Below are positions 16,930 to 26,456 of a DNA stretch of 64,000 bases, piece after piece; position 1 is the stretch's first letter, and each line of letters starts with the position of its first letter. Source of the stretch: Rhodococcus sp. HNM0563 (GTDB taxonomy: Bacteria > Actinomycetota > Actinomycetes > Mycobacteriales > Mycobacteriaceae); assembly GCF_012726195.1 (NCBI RefSeq), contig NZ_JAASAF010000003.1, positions 496,001 to 560,000 on the forward strand, in the 5' to 3' direction. Made by a program: the position numbers and the translations under genes. Under the pieces are notes generated by a model, which was not told the origin of the DNA, searched no databases, and worked only from the letters and a program-made list of their open reading frames with translations.

Positions 16930-17901
16930 ATGTCGGACACCGAGATCACCTTTTCCAGCGGCGATGTGACCCTGCACGGCAGCATGCGCATCCCCGTCTC
17001 GATCAAGGGAGCGGTGCCGGCGGTGCTGTTGCTCGCGGGCAGCGGCCCCACCGATCGCAACGGCGACAGTGCCCTGCTCCCGGGGAAGATCGGCACTCTC
17101 CGGCACCTCGCCGACGTCCTCGAAGACAACGGATTCGCAAGCTTGCGCTACGACAAGCTCGGCAGCGGCACCACGGGCCTCGGCCCCTACGACGTCGAGG
17201 ACGTCGCCGATCTCGGGTTCTCGACATTCATCGATGCCGCTTCCGATGCCCTGGCTTTCCTCGCAGGACAACGCGGTGTGGATTCCTCGCGGATGTACGT
17301 CATCGGGCACAGCGAGGGAGCGCTGATCGCCCTGTCGCTCGCGCAGAACAACGCTCGCACCGACATCGACATCAAGGGCCTCGGCCTCCTCGAGCCGCTG
17401 GCCGTGCGCCTGCTCGACCTGCTCACCGCCCAAATCGATGCCCAGCTCGACGCGGTGGTGTCGGCGCGGCAGCTACCCGTTCAGGTCGCCGATCAACTGC
17501 GTCTCGCGCTGGCCGGTGCGGTCGAGTCGCTCCGCGCCGACGGCACCTTGAGCGACGACCTGCCCGAACCGCTCCGCAACGCCGGTCTCGTCTCGGCCAA
17601 CGCGAAGGCCCTCGCAGAGGAGGACGCACTCGATCCCCGGATGCTCGCCGCGCAGATCGACGGCAATCTTCCCGTCCTCACGACCGTCTCCTCGAAAGAC
17701 ATCCAGGTCCGTATCGAGGATGTCGACGCACTCGATTCCGCGCTGGTGCACACGCGCTTGACGTCGCTGCGCATGCAGCGCACCAACCACGTTCTCAAGG
17801 ACATCGGCGAGCAGCAGTCCACCGGCTCCGACTACGTCGCCGATCTGCCCTACTCCGAGGAATTCACCAGCGGTTTCGAGAAGTGGATCAAGTCGCTCTG
17901 A
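16930..17901 (+). CDS. Alpha/beta-hydrolase (serine hydrolase)
   Basis: This 323-aa hydrolase has an oxyanion-region motif LLLAGSGPTDRNGDS near residue 35 and the nucleophile elbow IGHSEGAL (Ser near residue 125). There is a helical lid region in the middle, and a C-terminal His in QRTNHVLKD. No signal peptide is present, so it is probably cytoplasmic. The opening resembles dienelactone-hydrolase/S9-like peptidase hydrolases, but the substrate cannot be inferred. It lies 38 bp behind the DUF4126 gene on the same strand. Confidence 0.82.
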   Translation: MSDTEITFSSGDVTLHGSMRIPVSIKGAVPAVLLLAGSGPTDRNGDSALLPGKIGTLRHLADVLEDNGFASLRYDKLGSGTTGLGPYDVEDVADLGFSTFIDAASDALAFLAGQRGVDSSRMYVIGHSEGALIALSLAQNNARTDIDIKGLGLLEPLAVRLLDLLTAQIDAQLDAVVSARQLPVQVADQLRLALAGAVESLRADGTLSDDLPEPLRNAGLVSANAKALAEEDALDPRMLAAQIDGNLPVLTTVSSKDIQVRIEDVDALDSALVHTRLTSLRMQRTNHVLKDIGEQQSTGSDYVADLPYSEEFTSGFEKWIKSL

Positions 17902-18004
17902 CCAAAGCCCCCGGACCGCGCGGGGAATTTTGGATGTCGCTTACGCGTAATTCGTGTATGGTTTGCCGTTAACCCGATGGAACACACAAGAAAGGTACGG
18001 TCCG

Positions 18005-18094
18005 ATGCAACGTCAGTATCAGTTCTGCAAGCGCCGCTCCGTACCGTTCGCCTACTTCCACTTCCACGTAGCCCCGCGGAAACCCCGAGAATAG
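18005..18094 (+). CDS. Putative 29-codon leader peptide rich in aromatic residues and His
   Basis: ATG at 18005 is preceded by AAAGG nine nt upstream. The frame reads MQRQYQFCKRRSVPFAYF, then HFHVAPRKPRE, and stops at TAG 18092. Within ten codons it has Phe, Tyr, Phe, His, Phe, His. Its stop lies inside a hairpin (18085-18118) that abuts a strong intrinsic terminator (18117-18144). Upstream, 17930-17990 is AT-richer than its surroundings and could hold the promoter. The layout of short peptide, pairing RNA and terminator suggests transcription attenuation of the gene at 18175. It could instead be a free-standing small protein. Confidence 0.5.
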   Translation: MQRQYQFCKRRSVPFAYFHFHVAPRKPRE

Positions 18095-18118
18095 AGTCCT
18101 CGACGACTCCGCTCTCGG
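18085..18118 (+). other. Hairpin over the leader-peptide stop codon
   Basis: CCGAGA (18085-18090) pairs with TCTCGG (18113-18118), and inside it GAGTC (18094-18098) pairs with GACTC (18105-18109). The last two bases are also the first two of the terminator stem. A ribosome stopped at TAG 18092 would cover the left arm. Confidence 0.5.
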
Positions 18119-18150
18119 CACCCGGGCACATCGCCCCGGGTGCCTTTTTC
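18117..18150 (+). terminator. Strong intrinsic terminator between leader peptide and small gene
   Basis: GGCACCCGGG (18117-18126) and CCCGGGTGCC (18135-18144) form a perfect 10-bp stem with an 8-nt loop, followed directly by TTTTTC. It stands 31 bp before the start of the next gene on the same strand, so it must either end the leader transcript or be read through. Confidence 0.85.
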
Positions 18151-18174
18151 TTTCCCTTCCAACAGGAGAACACC

Positions 18175-18411
18175 ATGAAATTCCGACTCAGCCCTACCGG
18201 CGAGATCCCGAAGACACTGCCCGACGATCTGACAGGCCACGCCATCACGATCGATCTCAGCCACGTCGATGCAGAAAAAGCTGCAGAAGCTGCCGATCTC
18301 ATCCGCAAGCTGCTCGATCGCGGTGCCGCCCGCCTCGTCATCGCCGACGATCGCGGCGTCCTCGCCGCAGAAGCTCCCGCACAGCACACCGCCCACCCGC
18401 ACGCTGCCTGA
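18175..18411 (+). CDS. Small protein of unknown function (78 aa)
   Basis: ATG 18175 follows a good ribosome site (AACAGGAGAA). The sequence begins MKFRLSPTGEIPKTLPDD and has one predicted amphipathic helix (DAEKAAEAADLIRKLLDRGA) followed by a strand-like LVIADDRGVL and a His/Ala-rich tail. There is no signal peptide or membrane segment. I do not recognise a family. Its position right after the leader peptide and terminator suggests it is the regulated gene. It is convergent with purH. Confidence 0.65.
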   Translation: MKFRLSPTGEIPKTLPDDLTGHAITIDLSHVDAEKAAEAADLIRKLLDRGAARLVIADDRGVLAAEAPAQHTAHPHAA

Positions 18412-18466
18412 GACGGCAACTGCGAGTGGGCGGTAGCCCTGCGAGAACGACTCCGTCAACGCGACA

Positions 18467-20038
18467 TCAGTGCGCGAAGTGGCGGGCGCCCGTCAAGTAC
18501 AGGGTGATACCTGCTTCGCGAGCAGCCTCGATGACATCGTTGTCGCGCACCGAACCGCCCGGCTGCACCACAGCCTTGACGCCCGCCTCGGTCAGCACCT
18601 GAAGACCGTCCGCGAACGGGAAGAACGCGTCGGATGCTGCGACGGAACCGACGACACGGTCCCCGGCACGAGCCACCGCGAGGCGAGACGAATCGACCCG
18701 GTTGACCTGGCCCATTCCGACACCGACGGTCGCCCCGCCGGACACCAGCAGGATCGCGTTGGACTTGACGGCACGAACCGTGCGCCACGCGAATACGAGA
18801 TCGCGCAGTGTCGCCTCGTCGGCCGGATCTCCGCACGCGAGCTGCCAGTTGGCCGGCGCATCTCCGTCAGCGGTGAGCGCGTCGCGCTCCTGCAGAAGCA
18901 AACCACCGGAGATCTGACGCATCTCGATCTGCGCGGTCTTCGGCGAATCCGCGCGCAGGATGCGGATGTTCTTCTTTCGGGAGAGCACCTCGACGGCACC
19001 GTCCGCGTAGGCGGGGGCGATGATCACCTCGGTGAAGATCTCGGCGACCTGCTCGGCCATCTTCACGCTCACCTCACGGTTCGCGGCGATCACGCCACCG
19101 TACGCCGACACCGGATCGCACTCGTGCGCATTGAGGTGGGCGGCGGCGATATCGTCGGCGATCGCGATGCCACACGGATTGGCATGCTTGATGATCGCGA
19201 CGCACGGCTCGCTGTGGTCGTGCGCAGCGCGCCACGCAGCGTCGGCGTCCTGGTAGTTGTTGTACGACATTTCCTTGCCGTGGAACTGCTCGGCCTGCGC
19301 CAGACCCGGCTCGCCGTCCTCGGACACATACAGCGCAGCGGCCTGGTGCGGGTTCTCGCCGTAGCGCAAGACATTCGCGCGGACCCACGTCGCACCTGTC
19401 CACGCGGGGAACTGCGAGTCGCCCTCTGCGATGACCTCACCGTTCGCGTAGCCGGCGTTCATCCAGCTCGCAACCGCGACATCGTATGCAGCGGTGTGCT
19501 GGAAGGCTTGCGCCGCAAGACGCTTGCGCTGGGCCAGCGTGAACCCACCGCCCTTGACGGACTCGAGGACGTCACCGTAGCCGGCAGGATCGACGACCAC
19601 CGCGACCGACGGGTGGTTCTTGGCAGCAGCACGCACCATGGACGGGCCGCCGATATCGATCTGCTCGACGCACTCGTCGGGGGTCGCGCCCGAGGCAACG
19701 GTCTGCGTGAACGGATACAGGTTGACGATCACCAGCTCGAACGCCTCGATCCCGAGATCGGCGATCTGGTCGAGGTGGTCCTGCTTGCGGGTGTCCGCGA
19801 GGATGCCTGCGTGTACGCGCGGGTGCAGCGTCTTGACGCGGCCTTCGAGGCATTCGGGGAACCCGGTGAGCTCCTCGACCCGGGTCACGGGCACGCCTGC
19901 ACCGGCGATCGTCGCGGCGGTGGAGCCGGTGGACACCAGTTCGACGCCCGCGTCGTGCAGCCCACTCGCCAGCTCGACCAGTCCGCTCTTGTCGTAGACG
20001 CTGACCAGTGCGCGGCGCACAGTCTTACGTTCGGTCAC
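18467..20038 (-). CDS. purH: Bifunctional AICAR transformylase / IMP cyclohydrolase
   Basis: The protein is 523 aa. The N-terminal IMP cyclohydrolase (MGS-like) domain carries [15 protein letters not shown] and [13 protein letters not shown]. The C-terminal transformylase domain carries [11 protein letters not shown] and ends near [16 protein letters not shown]. It catalyses the last two steps of purine biosynthesis, AICAR to FAICAR to IMP. Its start overlaps the purN stop by 14 nt, so the two are coupled. Length and motifs are those of full-length PurH. Confidence 0.98.
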   Translation of the reverse strand: MTERKTVRRALVSVYDKSGLVELASGLHDAGVELVSTGSTAATIAGAGVPVTRVEELTGFPECLEGRVKTLHPRVHAGILADTRKQDHLDQIADLGIEAFELVIVNLYPFTQTVASGATPDECVEQIDIGGPSMVRAAAKNHPSVAVVVDPAGYGDVLESVKGGGFTLAQRKRLAAQAFQHTAAYDVAVASWMNAGYANGEVIAEGDSQFPAWTGATWVRANVLRYGENPHQAAALYVSEDGEPGLAQAEQFHGKEMSYNNYQDADAAWRAAHDHSEPCVAIIKHANPCGIAIADDIAAAHLNAHECDPVSAYGGVIAANREVSVKMAEQVAEIFTEVIIAPAYADGAVEVLSRKKNIRILRADSPKTAQIEMRQISGGLLLQERDALTADGDAPANWQLACGDPADEATLRDLVFAWRTVRAVKSNAILLVSGGATVGVGMGQVNRVDSSRLAVARAGDRVVGSVAASDAFFPFADGLQVLTEAGVKAVVQPGGSVRDNDVIEAAREAGITLYLTGARHFAH

Positions 20039-20672
20039 TGGGGATCACGGCCTTTCGTCCATCGGATACAACTCCACGGGTCGCGACGGCGGCGACAACG
20101 TCGACCAGCAAGCGTCGTTCCACAACCTTGATGCGTTCGTGCAGGGCAGCCTCGTCGTCGTCGTCGAGGACCGGCACGGTTTCCTGCGCGAGAATCGGCC
20201 CGGTGTCGACGCCACCGTCGACGAGGTGCACGGTCGACCCCGAGACCTTCACGCCGTAGGCCAGCGCGTCGGGGACGGCGTGCGCACCGGGGAACGACGG
20301 CAGCAGAGCGGGATGCGTGTTGATGATGCGCCCACCGAATCGTTCGAGGAACGCGGCGCCGAGGATCTTCATGAAGCCCGCGGTGACGATGAGATCGGGT
20401 TCGTGTTTCGCGACGGCCTCGGTGAGGGCGCGATCCCACTCGCCGCGGTCGGCGTAGTCACGCAGGGTCGCTTTGAAGTGCGGGATGTCGGCAGCAGCGG
20501 CATGCTCTTGCGCGGCGCACTCGCGGTCTACTCCGACGGCAACGATCCGCGCGGGGTAGTCGGCGGTGAGAGTCGCGTCGATGAGCGAGCGCAGAAGACT
20601 TCCCGTGCCCGAAGCGAGGACGACGATCCGCGCGGGCGCGGTGGGCGGCAGCTGGTCACGCGAGGCAGTCAG
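20025..20672 (-). CDS. purN: Phosphoribosylglycinamide formyltransferase, apparent CTG start
   Basis: The frame encodes the full PurN fold: [19 protein letters not shown] near the N terminus, then [13 protein letters not shown], catalytic [12 protein letters not shown] with Asn/His, and Asp in [13 protein letters not shown]. Upstream of the internal Met at 20372 the homology continues for 100 codons, yet there is no ATG, GTG or TTG before the in-frame stop at 20727-20729. A CTG at 20672 sits seven nt behind a clear AGGAG and gives 215 aa, the length I recall for mycobacterial PurN. It forms FGAR from GAR with formyl-tetrahydrofolate. It is coupled to purH. Confidence 0.93.
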   Translation of the reverse strand: MTASRDQLPPTAPARIVVLASGTGSLLRSLIDATLTADYPARIVAVGVDRECAAQEHAAAADIPHFKATLRDYADRGEWDRALTEAVAKHEPDLIVTAGFMKILGAAFLERFGGRIINTHPALLPSFPGAHAVPDALAYGVKVSGSTVHLVDGGVDTGPILAQETVPVLDDDDEAALHERIKVVERRLLVDVVAAVATRGVVSDGRKAVIPSDRT

Positions 20673-20726
20673 CGCTCTACTCCTGGAACTCGAGGGGGCA
20701 GGCCGGAAAGGCGGCCGCCTCAGAGA

Positions 20727-22304
20727 CTAGTCGCCGTCCTTCCCACGCTTTTCTTCGACCTCCTCGTGCCCGTCCGACTCGCCGTCCTCGAGGTCGACGA
20801 CTTCTGCGTCGATGACGTTCGGGTCGTCGGAGTCCTCGGCTTCGCCGTCGGTATCCCGAGCTTCGAGGACTTCGTCTTCGGGGGCCTCGTCATCGGGGAT
20901 CTCATCGTCGGTGGCCGGGTCCTGGGCATCTTCGGGATCGGCGGTCTCCTCGCCGTCATCCGCAGTATCCGAGCCGGGGCCCTCGATCGCCTTGACCTCG
21001 TCGTCCCAGTCGTCCCCGTCGTCGCCATCGAGGTCGTCGAACTCGCCTTCGTTGTCGTCGTACTCCTCCTCGGCGGCCTGCGCTGCCGCGAACTTGCCTT
21101 CGCGCCACATCAGCAACTGCGCGGTGATCAGCCCGAGCAGCCCGACCCACGCGAAGACCAGGACACCCGTGAGCCACCAATTGCTCCCCACGATCCCGAA
21201 GATCCCGAGCGGACCACCTGCCGCCCAGGTCAGCAGCGCGATCGCGACACCGGTCTGCGCGGCGGCCGCGAGAAGCGTCAGCGACGCGTCGGAGCTGCGC
21301 ACCAGGAGGCCATCGGCCTGTGCCTGCAGGACACGGTGCGCGACGAACCGGCCCGCGAGAGCCCCGACGGTCGCGGGAACAGCAAGCATCACCGGCCAGA
21401 ACGCGAGTGCAGGACCGGCGGGAATCGCGGCGAGGACGGGCAGTGCAGGCAAGTCGCCGCCGCTCGCCTCGAACAGGCTCAATCGGACGTCACCGAACTG
21501 CACGGTGCTACCGGCAAGGATCGACGAGGCACCCAAGAACACGTTGGGGAGGTAGAGAACCGACAGCACCGTCAGACCGAGGACACCGACGACACCCCCA
21601 CCGCGCTCGAGGAGGTCGCCCATGGTGGTCCACGACAACGCCATGCCCACCAGCGTGAGGACACCGCCCATCGCGAACATGCTCAGGAGCGCTCGCACCG
21701 CCGGGCGCACCGACAGGACGAGCCACTCGGGGACTTCGTACCTCCCGCACACCACACGCCACGTCCGGGAACCGATCCCCAACACGGCGGCCAGGAGATA
21801 CAGGCCGGTCACCCAGGCGAGGGCAGCGGCCGCGTTGGGGGTCGTCACCGGGAGCACGCCCGCGGCGTCCTGCATCACGACCAGGGCGATCACGGTCACG
21901 ATCATCGGGCCCGCGAGCGTCGCGACGACGATCCGCGCCGCGTCCTGCAGCGTCAGATTCTGTTCGGTGTGGTCGATGATCGAATCCACGGCCGTGGCAC
22001 TCGCCCGCGCCGCCTGCCACACGATCAGCCCTGTGGGCAGCAATGGGAGCACGCCGAGCGACGTGTCGTCGATCGTCAGGGTCACCTGGTGCAGCGCCAG
22101 CCACGTACCGGCGATCGCCGCGTAGATCCCGGTGAGATCGCTGTTCGCCACGACCATTGTGATCACCACGACGGTCGCGACGAAGGCGATCGTCACCGCA
22201 GGAACACGCGCCGCCGCTGCGATCAAGATCCGGAAGCGTTCCGAGTCGATCCCGTCGTCCTCGGAGGGTGTGTGCCGAACTGGCCTGCCTAGCGTCGAAG
22301 TCAT
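20727..22304 (-). CDS. DUF6350 polytopic membrane protein with long acidic tail
   Basis: The protein is 525 aa. About 390 residues form ten or so membrane helices. The remainder (from about residue 410) is an intrinsically disordered acidic tail, dominated by Asp and Glu and ending in a short basic patch (EEKRGKDGD). It corresponds to Rv0955 of M. tuberculosis, which likewise lies between the 34-kDa antigen homologue and purN. The function is unknown. ATG 22304 is preceded directly by an in-frame GTG (22307). The gene ends 55 bp before the purN CTG. Confidence 0.85.
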   Translation of the reverse strand: MTSTLGRPVRHTPSEDDGIDSERFRILIAAAARVPAVTIAFVATVVVITMVVANSDLTGIYAAIAGTWLALHQVTLTIDDTSLGVLPLLPTGLIVWQAARASATAVDSIIDHTEQNLTLQDAARIVVATLAGPMIVTVIALVVMQDAAGVLPVTTPNAAAALAWVTGLYLLAAVLGIGSRTWRVVCGRYEVPEWLVLSVRPAVRALLSMFAMGGVLTLVGMALSWTTMGDLLERGGGVVGVLGLTVLSVLYLPNVFLGASSILAGSTVQFGDVRLSLFEASGGDLPALPVLAAIPAGPALAFWPVMLAVPATVGALAGRFVAHRVLQAQADGLLVRSSDASLTLLAAAAQTGVAIALLTWAAGGPLGIFGIVGSNWWLTGVLVFAWVGLLGLITAQLLMWREGKFAAAQAAEEEYDDNEGEFDDLDGDDGDDWDDEVKAIEGPGSDTADDGEETADPEDAQDPATDDEIPDDEAPEDEVLEARDTDGEAEDSDDPNVIDAEVVDLEDGESDGHEEVEEKRGKDGD

Positions 22305-22353
22305 CACCTCGATCGTTGCACCGCCTGTCGGCCAACGGCGTCAGGCGCGCCGA

Positions 22354-23337
22354 TCACCGCTGGTCGTCGGGTGCTCGGAACACCTGAGTCGGCGCATCAG
22401 GGGTGTTCTCGGCCACAGGCGATGTACCGGACTCGGTATCGCGGGTCTGTTCGGGCCCGGTCTCCTGCGACCGGGTCGGGTCCTGCGACTGTCCGGCGCC
22501 GTGGGACTGTCCCGGATCGTGGGACTGCCCGGGATCGTGGGACTGCTCTGCCTCGCGCTGTGCCGCCACGTACGGCTGCAGGTACTCGCTGTAGGGGGCC
22601 TGCCCGGGTGTCTGTCCCGAAAAGGTGTCCTGCCGGCCCTGGTAATGCTGCATCCCCGGGTACTGGGCCTGGCCGGCCTGTTGCGCACCGAACTGTTGCT
22701 GGGCCGCGAACTGCTGAGCTCCGAACTGTTGAGTTCCAGTCCCCTGAGTCCCGATCCCCTGAGTTCCGATCCCCTGCGTGCCGAACCCCTGGGTGCCGTA
22801 TCCCTGCCCGGGAGTTTGCGCGCCGAACTGGCCGGCCGGAGATTGCTGGGGTGCACCCTGCTGGAAGGGTTGCGGCTGGAAGCCCTGCCCGTACACGCCC
22901 TGCGGGGCGGATCGCTGCCCCGGCACCAGCACTCCGATACCGAAGAGCAGCGCGAACACCGCAAGCGCCGTCTGCAGGAGACCGAGGACGAGAATCGTCA
23001 CGCCGCCCCAGGCGATGCCGGTGTCCTGAGGCAGGTGGAACAGCTGGAACAGCGACGTCACGAATCCGACCCCCGACGCGACGACCGCTGTAGCACGTAG
23101 ATCCTGGCCGGGCAGCAAGGACAGCGCCGCGCAACCACCGCCGAACAGCAGAAACGCCAGCGGCACGACCGCAAACCCGAAGTCGAACGACGACAACGAC
23201 ACGAACGAGCCGAACGTGATCCTCACGTACGGGGCGAGTCCGACGATGAAATTCACGAGGCCGAGCACCGCCACGCCGATCGGTAACAGCAACGGCACAA
23301 CCTTGCTCTGGACGGATGGGCCGCTGGGGTATGACAT
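22354..23337 (-). CDS. DUF5336 protein, 34-kDa antigen homologue with Gln/Gly repeat tail
   Basis: The protein is 327 aa. Four membrane helices (residues about 10-150) are followed by a disordered tail rich in Gln, Gly, Pro and Ser. The tail holds pentapeptide repeats of the type GTQG(I/F/T) and hexapeptide repeats of the type GQSHDP, mirrored as DNA repeats at 22741-22800 and 22483-22554. It matches Rv0954 in place and architecture; that protein has been linked to the mycobacterial divisome. It probably forms an operon with DUF6350, purN and purH. Confidence 0.85.
   Translation of the reverse strand: MSYPSGPSVQSKVVPLLLPIGVAVLGLVNFIVGLAPYVRITFGSFVSLSSFDFGFAVVPLAFLLFGGGCAALSLLPGQDLRATAVVASGVGFVTSLFQLFHLPQDTGIAWGGVTILVLGLLQTALAVFALLFGIGVLVPGQRSAPQGVYGQGFQPQPFQQGAPQQSPAGQFGAQTPGQGYGTQGFGTQGIGTQGIGTQGTGTQQFGAQQFAAQQQFGAQQAGQAQYPGMQHYQGRQDTFSGQTPGQAPYSEYLQPYVAAQREAEQSHDPGQSHDPGQSHGAGQSQDPTRSQETGPEQTRDTESGTSPVAENTPDAPTQVFRAPDDQR
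22483..22554. repeat. 18-bp imperfect direct repeats (coding)
   Basis: Two near-identical 18-bp units starting GTGGGACTG lie at 22501-22518 and 22519-22536, with degenerate copies on each side. They encode the GQSHDP hexapeptides in the DUF5336 protein tail. Confidence 0.8.
22741..22800. repeat. 15-bp direct repeats (coding)
   Basis: Four consecutive 15-bp units of the type CCCCTGAGTCCCGAT span 22741-22800 and encode GTQG-type pentapeptides. Such arrays readily change copy number by slippage. Confidence 0.85.
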
Positions 23338-23392
23338 CGATCCTCCTGCAGTAGTCGGTCGCTGATCACCACCCTATGCACCCGACGCCAGA

Positions 23393-24022
23393 ATGGTGGC
23401 CATGCCGCACACACTCGCGCTCGGATCCGACGTCGTCGTGGAAACGGAGGTGAAGCATTCGCGCTTCCTCGCCGCGCTACGGCGGGTCGACTCGACCGGC
23501 GACGCCGCCGGTTTCGTGGAGGAACAACGTCGTCTGTATCCGGATGCCCGTCACCACTGCTGGGCATTCGTCGTGGGCGACGACCAGGCCCAACGGGCGG
23601 AACGGTCGAGCGACGACGGCGAGCCCGGCGGCACAGCCGGCGTCCCGATGCTGCAGGTGCTGCACCACCGCGACCTCGTGAACATTGTCGTGGTGGTCAC
23701 GCGCTGGTTCGGCGGTATCAAACTCGGCGCTGGAGGTCTGGTGCGCGCTTACTCCGGGGCGGTGTCGACGGCGCTGGACACCGCCGCGCTCGTCGAACGA
23801 CAAAAACGTGAGCGGTTCACCTTCGATGTCGGGCATGCCGACGCCGGGCGACTCGAAGCAGAACTGCGGGGGCGCGGCGTGGCGGTGCTCGACGTCGTCT
23901 ACACCGACCGGGTGGAGTTCACGGTGGCGGGCGATGCGGCCGAGCTCGAAGGCCTGGTGGCCTCGCTGACCTCGGGTGCAGGCGAGCTCGAACCGGCGGG
24001 CACCGAGTGGATCGACCGGTAG
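23393..24022 (+). CDS. YigZ/IMPACT (UPF0029) family protein
   Basis: This protein is 209 aa from ATG 23393; a second ATG at 23402 is equally possible. The UPF0029 core is clear: VKHSRFLAALRRVD, DARHHCWAF, SSDDGEPGGTAGVPML, and VVVVTRWFGGIKLGAGGLVRAY. A C-terminal ferredoxin-like DUF1949 domain follows. IMPACT in eukaryotes modulates GCN2 signalling; the bacterial role is not settled, though ribosome binding has been suggested. It is transcribed divergently from the DUF5336 gene. Confidence 0.9.
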   Translation: MVAMPHTLALGSDVVVETEVKHSRFLAALRRVDSTGDAAGFVEEQRRLYPDARHHCWAFVVGDDQAQRAERSSDDGEPGGTAGVPMLQVLHHRDLVNIVVVVTRWFGGIKLGAGGLVRAYSGAVSTALDTAALVERQKRERFTFDVGHADAGRLEAELRGRGVAVLDVVYTDRVEFTVAGDAAELEGLVASLTSGAGELEPAGTEWIDR

Positions 24023-24050
24023 GAACGGCGAGTGGTCGAAACGAGCACGC

Positions 24051-24085
24051 GGCGCCCTCCCGGCCGTGTGGTCCGGGTGGGCGCC
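24051..24085. terminator. Bidirectional terminator-like hairpin between yigZ-like gene and sucD
   Basis: GGCGCCC-T-CCCGG at 24051-24063 pairs with CCGGG-T-GGGCGCC at 24073-24085. It lies between the two convergent genes. No T-run follows on either strand. Confidence 0.6.
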
Positions 24086-24113
24086 GCGGTGAATCTGCTC
24101 AGGCGCTACAAGC

Positions 24114-25016
24114 TCAGAGCGATGCGAGGATCTCGCGCGCGAGTGCAGCGGTCTCGGACGGCGTCTTGCCGACCTTGACGCCTGCAGCTTCGAGAGCGTC
24201 CTTCTTGGCCTGCGCCGTGCCCGACGAGCCGGAGACGATTGCGCCTGCGTGGCCCATCGTCTTGCCTTCGGGAGCGGTGAAGCCCGCAACGTAGCCGACG
24301 ACCGGCTTCGTGACGTTGGCCTTGATGTAGTCGGCTGCGCGCTCTTCGGCGTCGCCACCGATCTCGCCGATCATCACGATGACCTTGGTCTGGGGATCCT
24401 TCTCGAACGCCTCGATGGCGTCGATGTGGGTGGTGCCGATGACCGGGTCGCCGCCGATGCCGATGGCGGTCGAGAAGCCGTACTCACGGAGCTCGAACAT
24501 CATCTGGTAGGTCAGGGTGCCGGACTTCGAAACCAGGCCGACCGGGCCGCTGCCTGCGATGTTTGCCGGGGTGATGCCGACGAGCGCCTCACCGGGGGTG
24601 ATGATGCCGGGGCAGTTGGGGCCGATGATCCGGGTCTTGTTGCCCTTCTCGACGTTGTAGGCCCACGCGTACGCGGAGTCCTGCACCGGGATGCCCTCGG
24701 TGATGACGACGAGCAGCGGGATCTCGGCGTCGATGGCCTCGACGATGGCGTCCTTGGAGAAGGCTGGGGGAACGAACGCGATCGAGACGTCCGCGCCGGT
24801 CTCCTTCATGGCCTCCGCGACGGTGCCGAAGACGGGCAGCTCGACGGCGTTGCCGTCCTTGTCCGTGTGCGAGACCGTGGTGCCTGCCTTGCGGGCGTTC
24901 ACGCCACCGACGACCTGGGTGCCTGCCTTGAGCATCAACGCGGTGTGCTTGGTGCCCTCGCCGCCGGTGATGCCCTGGACGATGACCTTGGAATCCTTGG
25001 TCAGGAAGATTGCCAT
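24114..25016 (-). CDS. sucD: Succinate-CoA ligase alpha subunit
   Basis: This 300-aa protein has an N-terminal CoA-binding Rossmann domain ([19 protein letters not shown]) and the active-site His in [10 protein letters not shown]. It has the full family length. With SucC it converts succinyl-CoA to succinate with formation of ATP or GTP in the TCA cycle. It lies 15 bp after sucC in one operon. Confidence 0.98.
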   Translation of the reverse strand: MAIFLTKDSKVIVQGITGGEGTKHTALMLKAGTQVVGGVNARKAGTTVSHTDKDGNAVELPVFGTVAEAMKETGADVSIAFVPPAFSKDAIVEAIDAEIPLLVVITEGIPVQDSAYAWAYNVEKGNKTRIIGPNCPGIITPGEALVGITPANIAGSGPVGLVSKSGTLTYQMMFELREYGFSTAIGIGGDPVIGTTHIDAIEAFEKDPQTKVIVMIGEIGGDAEERAADYIKANVTKPVVGYVAGFTAPEGKTMGHAGAIVSGSSGTAQAKKDALEAAGVKVGKTPSETAALAREILASL

Positions 25017-25031
25017 TGTTCTGTGTGTCCC

Positions 25032-26201
25032 TTACTTCGCGGCGAAGGCGAGCTCGGCAGCCTTGTCGGCAGCCTCGTCCATTGTTGCGACGACCGTGAC
25101 CAGCGGGTGAGCGGCCTCGGCGAGGATGCGCCGACCCTCGTCGACGTTGTTGCCGTCCAGGCGCACGACGAGCGGCTTGTTGGCCTCGTCGCCCAGAGTC
25201 TTCAGCGCACCGACGATGCCGTTGGCGACCGCGTCACACGCGGTGATGCCACCGAAGACGTTCACGAACACGCTCTTGACCTGCGCGTCGTTCAGAATGA
25301 CGTCGAGTCCGGCAGCCATGACTGCAGCGGAGGCACCGCCACCGATGTCGAGGAAGTTGGCCGGCTTGACATTGCCGTGCTTCTCGCCTGCGTAGGCGAC
25401 GACGTCCAGGGTCGACATGACCAGGCCTGCGCCGTTGCCGATGATTCCGACCTCGCCGTCGAGCTTGACGTAGTTGAGGTCGTTCTCCTTGGCCTTGAGC
25501 TCGAGCGGATCCGTCGCGTCCTTGTCCTCGAACTCGGCGTGGCCGGGCTGACGGAAGTCGGCGTTCGCGTCCAGGGTGACCTTGCCGTCGAGGGCGAGGA
25601 TCTGGTCGTCGGGCGTACGGACGAGGGGGTTGACCTCGACGAGGAGAGCGTCTTCCTTGATGAAGACCTCCCACAGCTTCTGGATGGTCACAGCCGCGGC
25701 GTCGAGGACCTCGGCGGGCAGGTGGCCCTTCTCTGCGATCTCGCGCGCGAATGCGAGGTCGACGCCCTTGACGGCGTCGACGGCGATCTTCGCCAGGCGG
25801 TCGGGCTTCGTGGCGGCGACCTCTTCGATCTCCATGCCACCCTCGACCGAGCACATCGCCAGGTAGGTGCGGTTGGTGCGGTCGAGCAGGAAGGAGATGT
25901 AGTACTCCTCCGCAATCTCGCTCGCCTCTGCAACCAGCAGCTTCTTGACGATATGACCCTTGATGTCGAGGCCGAGAATGTTCTCGGCGTGGGTCTGCGC
26001 GTCGTCTGCGGTCGCGGAGTACTTCACGCCGCCGGCCTTACCACGGCCACCGACCTTGACCTGCGCCTTGACCATCACGGGCTTGCCGATTTCCTCGGCG
26101 ATCTCGCGGGCACCGGCGACGGTGTCGGTCACACGGCCGGCCGATGTCGGCACGTCATGCTTGGCGAAGAGTTCCTTCGCCTGGTATTCGAAGAGATCCA
26201 T
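25032..26201 (-). CDS. sucC: Succinate-CoA ligase beta subunit
   Basis: The protein is 389 aa and opens [18 protein letters not shown]. The ATP-grasp domain carries [19 protein letters not shown], and the C-terminal ligase domain carries [12 protein letters not shown] and FLDIGGGAS. It is the nucleotide-binding subunit and partner of SucD. The ATG at 26201 is followed upstream by a 488-bp control region shared with the divergent M23 peptidase. Confidence 0.98.
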   Translation of the reverse strand: MDLFEYQAKELFAKHDVPTSAGRVTDTVAGAREIAEEIGKPVMVKAQVKVGGRGKAGGVKYSATADDAQTHAENILGLDIKGHIVKKLLVAEASEIAEEYYISFLLDRTNRTYLAMCSVEGGMEIEEVAATKPDRLAKIAVDAVKGVDLAFAREIAEKGHLPAEVLDAAAVTIQKLWEVFIKEDALLVEVNPLVRTPDDQILALDGKVTLDANADFRQPGHAEFEDKDATDPLELKAKENDLNYVKLDGEVGIIGNGAGLVMSTLDVVAYAGEKHGNVKPANFLDIGGGASAAVMAAGLDVILNDAQVKSVFVNVFGGITACDAVANGIVGALKTLGDEANKPLVVRLDGNNVDEGRRILAEAAHPLVTVVATMDEAADKAAELAFAAK

Positions 26202-26306
26202 CTGCTCACCGTCTCGTCTGCGTTCTCGCCCGCTCGGGGGTATTGAGCGGGCCGATTTCGGACTCTAGTTTCTCGGACGACCTACGAAACGACTGCGCCC
26301 GCACTC

Positions 26307-26321
26307 TGTGGCACACATCAC
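26307..26321. promoter_or_regulatory. Putative CRP/GlxR-like site
   Basis: TGTG-GCACACA-TCAC keeps the TGTG-N7-TCAC core of the consensus TGTGA-N6-TCACA. The inner A of the left arm and the outer A of the right arm are changed. It is placed between sucC and the M23 gene. Confidence 0.4.
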
Positions 26322-26456
26322 GGGTTCCGCAGGCCTCGCACTACCTCACGGGGGTTACCTCCGGGAAGGCAGTTGTACGACAACCGAGAGGACCACCCGA
26401 ACCAGAATGACAGGTGGCCGAGACCGCATGGCGACCGGCACCCGGAGCGGGTTCAG

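Noticed and set aside
24249-26246. 665-codon open frame opposite sucCD
   Set aside because: It is the Leu/Val/Asp-rich antisense shadow of two highly conserved TCA-cycle genes.
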